A stretch of DNA of 9,080 bases, taken from assembly GCA_023247595.1 (NCBI GenBank), contig JAHFGF010000058.1:1-9080 (forward strand). The letters are read 5' to 3'. The notes beneath the pieces are model-generated. The model worked only from the letters and a program-made list of their open reading frames with translations, was not told the origin of the DNA and searched no databases. This stretch comes from Candidatus Omnitrophota bacterium. GTDB taxonomy: Bacteria; Omnitrophota; Koll11; Zapsychrales; Fredricksoniimonadaceae. Positions within the stretch are counted from its first letter, which is position 1. Each line of letters begins with the position of its first letter. This document shows positions 6,245-9,080 of this stretch, piece by piece. Both the position numbers and the translations under genes were made by a program.

Positions 6245-6408
6245 AAATCCATGAAAATGTAAGGGCACGGCGTGCCGTGCCCTAATTGACCTTTGCTTTT
6301 CCAATGACAAATATTAAGAAATTTGTTACTTCCATTTAAAAAGTAGAAAGTCAAAATTTCGTTAAGTGAAATATTTAAACACTGATCGTACTTCGTCAAT
6401 CGCATCTA
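6245..6408. other. AT-rich spacer and leader upstream of hisS
   Basis: 164 nt between the HU/IHF stop and the hisS start, AT-rich apart from the palindrome at 6262-6283. On the minus strand a possible promoter is TTGACG (6394-6399) with a 17-nt gap to AAATAT (6371-6376), a good -35 but poor -10. TTGACT (6349-6354) has no acceptable -10. No T-box features (no AGGGTGG-type element) and no gene are visible. hisS may depend on the promoter before the HU/IHF gene, or on a weak one here. Confidence 0.4.
6262..6283. repeat. GC-rich palindrome in the hisS leader (REP-like)
   Basis: Arms AGGGCACGG (6262-6270) and CCGTGCCCT (6275-6283) pair perfectly around CGTG, itself able to close by one more pair. 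In an otherwise AT-rich spacer this 22-nt element stands out in composition. It would form a stable RNA hairpin ending 17 nt before the hisS ATG. On the minus strand it is followed by TACATTTTC, too poor in T for a confident terminator. The sequence resembles short GGGCACGGC-type palindromes that recur in many bacterial genomes, so a dispersed repeat is a reasonable reading. That resemblance is from memory. Confidence 0.6.
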
Positions 6409-6681
6409 TTATTTCATTTTATGTTTCATTTCAAGACCAGGCTTAAAGACAACAACTTTGCGGGGCGGGACAGGAACGCTTTGACCGGTGCGCGGATTAC
6501 GGCCAAAACGGGCGCGGCGTTCTTTAATTTTAAACACACCAAAATTACGCAACTCCACTTTCTCTCCGCGCATGAGGCTATCGATGATAACATCAAACGT
6601 TTTTTGAACAATTTTCTTAACATCAACCTGCTTAATCCCTGTCATGTCTGTGATGCGTAATACAATATCTTTTTTTGTCAT
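6409..6681 (-). CDS. HU/IHF-family DNA-bending protein
   Basis: Small nucleoid-associated protein of 90 residues, the normal size for the family, which acts as a dimer that bends DNA. The start MTKKDIVLRI matches the N-terminal helix pair, GEKVELRNFGVFKIKERRAR (39-58) is the beta-sheet signature, and GRNPRTGQSVPVPPRKVVVFKPG (60-82) is the DNA-clasping arm with the intercalating proline at 63. The longer KVELRNFG and RRARFGRNP wording is closer to IHF subunits than to typical HU, but family members cannot be separated reliably by eye. The start at 6681 is backed by AGGAGGAG 9 nt upstream. It lies between dnaE and hisS and has its own promoter at 6749-6777, consistent with strong expression. 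Confidence 0.95.
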   Translation of the reverse strand: MTKKDIVLRITDMTGIKQVDVKKIVQKTFDVIIDSLMRGEKVELRNFGVFKIKERRARFGRNPRTGQSVPVPPRKVVVFKPGLEMKHKMK

Positions 6682-6690
6682 GAGTTCTAT

Positions 6691-6698
6691 CTCCTCCT
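6691..6698 (-). promoter_or_regulatory. Strong ribosome binding site of the HU/IHF gene
   Basis: AGGAGGAG on the minus strand, 9 nt before the ATG at 6679-6681. It is the best Shine-Dalgarno match in the window, fitting an abundant nucleoid protein, and shows that this organism uses canonical ribosome binding sites. Confidence 0.85.
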
Positions 6699-6748
6699 AA
6701 GGGCAGATTTAGAGCGCGCAAATCCACTTAAACTTTAATTGCGTAACG

Positions 6749-6777
6749 ATAGTATCAACATGGGTTTATGGTGTCAA
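6749..6777 (-). promoter_or_regulatory. Sigma-70-type promoter for the HU/IHF gene
   Basis: On the minus strand a perfect -35 TTGACA (6772-6777) is followed, after exactly 17 nt, by a -10 TACTAT (6749-6754), four of six consensus bases. Transcription would begin near 6742 and give a leader of about 60 nt before the HU/IHF start. It is located in the only spacer between dnaE and this gene and points the right way. It may also serve hisS-aspS by read-through. Confidence 0.7.
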
Positions 6778-6827
6778 GGATTTAAAATTCCATCTCACGC
6801 GGCTTTGGTTTAATCATCAAGATCGTC

Positions 6828-9080
6828 TTAAATCACAACCCGGAATTTCTTCTCTCCGACTAGCCCCTTAATTTCGTCCATAAGCACTTCACTCGGCGAG
6901 ACATAAAGTTCTTTGCCCACAAGAATCTGCACACTCTTATAATTTTTCGTATCTAGCTGCAAATAAACAGGAATCTTACCTGGAAAGCGGGCCAATTTAA
7001 ATTTAATCTGATCCAGATTTTCAACCCCGTACTCCGAAACATCCACGTTAATAGCCCTGATTAATTTATAAACCTCGTCAATTCCCTTGACGTCGCTGAC
7101 AATCATTTTGGGCGCATCATCCTTTAAGCTGGCGCGTCCTTTGATGATAACCACGTTGCCTTCTTTTAAATTAGCGGCCACATGGACATACGACGATGGA
7201 AATACGACCGCTTCTAACTCTCCTTCAATATCTTCAAAACGTATAATCGCCATCCGTTCGCCGGTTTTTTTAGTGGTCGTCAGTTTAACGGATTTCAATA
7301 ACGCGACGATTTTAACCTCTTGGCCGTCAATGACTTTCTTAATGGATTTGGTTGTGCAGTCAGAAAATTCCGCGATTTCCGTCTTATAACGGTCAAGCGG
7401 ATGGCCGCTTAGATAAAAACCAAGCAGTTCTTTCTCATAACCCAGCACCTGCGCCTGCGGCCATTCTTTGAGATCAGGGATGAGATCGGTCTCTTTGTTA
7501 AACGCCGTGGAATGATCGCCCATCGAGAAAAAAGACATCTGGCCGGATTCCTTTTCCTGCTGGGCTTTTGTTCCTAATTCCAATGCCCTGTCGACAATAC
7601 TGAACAACTGCGCGCGGTTGAACTTAAAACAATCCATGGCCCCGCATTTAATCAAACTTTCCACCACTTTGCGGTTATTCAGCCGCAAGTCAACACGGTT
7701 GCAGAAATCAAACAGCGATTGATAGGGACCGTTTTTCTGGCGCTCCTTAACCAAAGATTCAATGGCCAGCCCGCCGACATTTTTAATAGCCAGAAGACCG
7801 TAATCCACGACATTCTCGCCAATGACATTAAACGTGGCAATGCCCGTATTAATATTCGGATTTAAAATTTTAATTCCCATGGCCTCCGCTTCTTTGACGT
7901 ACTCAACTACTTTTTCAGTATTATCTTTTTCGCTCGTCAGAAGCGCGCACATAAACTCAACAGGAAAATTGGCTTTTAAAAACGCCGTCCGATACGTGAT
8001 GAGCGCATAAGCGGCCGAATGACTGCGGTTAAACCCATAACCGGAAAAATAATCAATCAAATCAAACAGCTTGTTGGATTCAAATTCAGAAATGTTGCTG
8101 GTTTTCTGGCAGCCAATGACAAACTGCTGGCGGACCTTTTCCATGACCTCTGTAATTTTTTTACTCATCGCCCGACGCAAATCGTCGGCCTGAGCCATGG
8201 AGAAACCCGCCAAAACGTTGGCAATCTGCATAACCTGTTCCTGATAAACAATAATGCCGTAGGTATCTTTTAAAACTCCTTCAAGTTTGGCATGGGGATA
8301 TTTGATCGGAGCCTCTCCGCGTTTGCGTTTGATGAAATCATCCAACATGCCGCTGCCCATGGGGCCGGGCCGATATAAGGCCAAAATAGCGACCAAATCT
8401 TCAAACTGCGACGGCTTCATTTTTTTGAGCAGATCACGCATCCCGCCGCTTTCCAGCTGGAACACGCCAAAACTGTTGGCCGCTGAAAGCATGCTATACG
8501 TTCGCTGATCCTCAAATGGAATGTTTTCAATATCAACCTTGACGCCGCGCGTCCGCTGAATCAGTTTGATAGCCTCGTCGATAACAGTCAGGGTTCTTAA
8601 CCCTAAAAAATCCATTTTCAACAAGCCGATTTTCGACACACCGTCCATGTCATAACCGGTTGTGATCTGCCCGTCCGTACCTTTACAGAGCGGAACATAT
8701 TCGGTTAACGGTTTATCGGAAATGACAACTCCGGCGGCGTGCGTTGACGAATGACGGTTTAACCCTTCCAAAACCTGGGCGGTTTCTAACAACTGCTTGG
8801 CGATCCTGTCCCCTTCAACCAACAAACGCAGCTGCGGCTCCACCTGCAAGGCCTGATCAATCGTGATCCCTAATTCATTGGGAATTAATTTCGCGATGCG
8901 GTCCACGTCGGCATAAGCCATGTCCATCACGCGGCCGACATCACGCACGGCAGCTTTGGCCTGCATGGTTCCAAAAGTAATGATCTGCGCCACGTTATCT
9001 TTCCCATATTTCTGGGAAACATACTCAATGACCTCTGATCTTCGTTCATAACAGAAATCAATATCAATATCCGGCATACC
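6828..9080 (-). CDS. dnaE: DNA polymerase III alpha subunit (DnaE), N-terminus outside window
   Basis: Catalytic subunit of the replicative DNA polymerase. About 750 C-terminal residues are present; the N-terminal PHP domain and part of the palm, roughly 400 residues by comparison with E. coli DnaE, lie beyond 9080. The frame continues to the window edge, so the methionine of GMPDIDIDF at the edge is internal and not a start. Counting from it, the metal-binding palm motif PDIDIDF is at 2-8 and the third catalytic Asp in KMDFLGLRTL at 156, and the fingers follow. YGFNRSHSAAYALI (347-360) is characteristic of the family. A helix-hairpin-helix region (about 425-485) precedes QMSFF (513-517), a likely internal clamp-binding motif, and an OB fold (about 585-665). 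It is of the DnaE type, not PolC: it is collinear with E. coli DnaE and no exonuclease domain is embedded in the visible part. No terminator is evident after its stop at 6828. Confidence 0.97.
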   Translation of the reverse strand, partial: GMPDIDIDFCYERRSEVIEYVSQKYGKDNVAQIITFGTMQAKAAVRDVGRVMDMAYADVDRIAKLIPNELGITIDQALQVEPQLRLLVEGDRIAKQLLETAQVLEGLNRHSSTHAAGVVISDKPLTEYVPLCKGTDGQITTGYDMDGVSKIGLLKMDFLGLRTLTVIDEAIKLIQRTRGVKVDIENIPFEDQRTYSMLSAANSFGVFQLESGGMRDLLKKMKPSQFEDLVAILALYRPGPMGSGMLDDFIKRKRGEAPIKYPHAKLEGVLKDTYGIIVYQEQVMQIANVLAGFSMAQADDLRRAMSKKITEVMEKVRQQFVIGCQKTSNISEFESNKLFDLIDYFSGYGFNRSHSAAYALITYRTAFLKANFPVEFMCALLTSEKDNTEKVVEYVKEAEAMGIKILNPNINTGIATFNVIGENVVDYGLLAIKNVGGLAIESLVKERQKNGPYQSLFDFCNRVDLRLNNRKVVESLIKCGAMDCFKFNRAQLFSIVDRALELGTKAQQEKESGQMSFFSMGDHSTAFNKETDLIPDLKEWPQAQVLGYEKELLGFYLSGHPLDRYKTEIAEFSDCTTKSIKKVIDGQEVKIVALLKSVKLTTTKKTGERMAIIRFEDIEGELEAVVFPSSYVHVAANLKEGNVVIIKGRASLKDDAPKMIVSDVKGIDEVYKLIRAINVDVSEYGVENLDQIKFKLARFPGKIPVYLQLDTKNYKSVQILVGKELYVSPSEVLMDEIKGLVGEKKFRVVI

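Noticed and set aside
6262..6292. Intrinsic terminator after the HU/IHF gene
   Set aside because: The stem is strong, but the minus-strand tail TACATTTTC is short of T and lies only 17 nt before the hisS start. It is kept as a palindrome with open function.
6245..6408. T-box or other riboswitch controlling hisS
   Set aside because: No T-box consensus element, specifier stem or antiterminator pairing is recognisable, and the hairpin present lacks a T-run.
9075..9077. ATG near the window edge as a dnaE start
   Set aside because: The codon before it is open (Gly), and the following PDIDIDF is a mid-protein catalytic motif, so the gene continues beyond 9080.

Overview
The window is compact bacterial chromosome. 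All eight recognisable genes lie on the minus strand, so they are transcribed from the high-coordinate end to the low end. In that order they are: dnaE (replicative DNA polymerase III alpha, 5' part beyond the window), an HU/IHF-family DNA-bending protein, hisS, aspS, a LysM lipoprotein, phoH, a membrane HD phosphohydrolase of the PgpH/YqfF type, and ybeY (3' part beyond the window). I see no insertion sequence, prophage, CRISPR array, rRNA or tRNA. The open frames on the plus strand look like shadows of these genes.

The organism is a bacterium of moderate GC (mid-40s percent by eye). A lipoprotein signal and a LysM lipoprotein suggest a diderm envelope. The sequences are clearly bacterial but not close to E. 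coli or Bacillus. From memory, the residues after the lipoprotein cysteine (a VDQ...GNAGY pattern), the ybeY variant and the gene order resemble uncultured lineages such as Omnitrophota. This is a low-confidence guess that a database search would settle.

Layout: 6828-9080 dnaE (partial). 6682-6827 spacer with a good sigma-70-type promoter and a strong ribosome binding site for the HU/IHF gene. 6409-6681 HU/IHF. 6245-6408 AT-rich spacer with a GC-rich perfect palindrome just before hisS. 4877-6244 hisS, then 18 nt, then aspS (3467-4858). 3261-3466 spacer with two inverted repeats. 2703-3260 LysM lipoprotein, then 14 nt, phoH (1732-2688), which overlaps the HD-domain gene (321-1760) by 29 nt, which overlaps ybeY (start at 379) by 59 nt. 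The last four genes look like one operon.

Functionally the window combines replication and nucleoid organisation (dnaE, HU/IHF), tRNA charging (hisS-aspS), and a unit joining RNA metabolism (phoH, ybeY) to a probable cyclic di-AMP phosphodiesterase and a peptidoglycan-binding lipoprotein. The most unusual points are structural. The bacterial-type AspRS lacks the whole GAD insertion domain. The PgpH-like protein lacks its extracytoplasmic sensor domain. HisRS carries about 32 extra residues in its catalytic core. No wholly new multi-gene system is evident.
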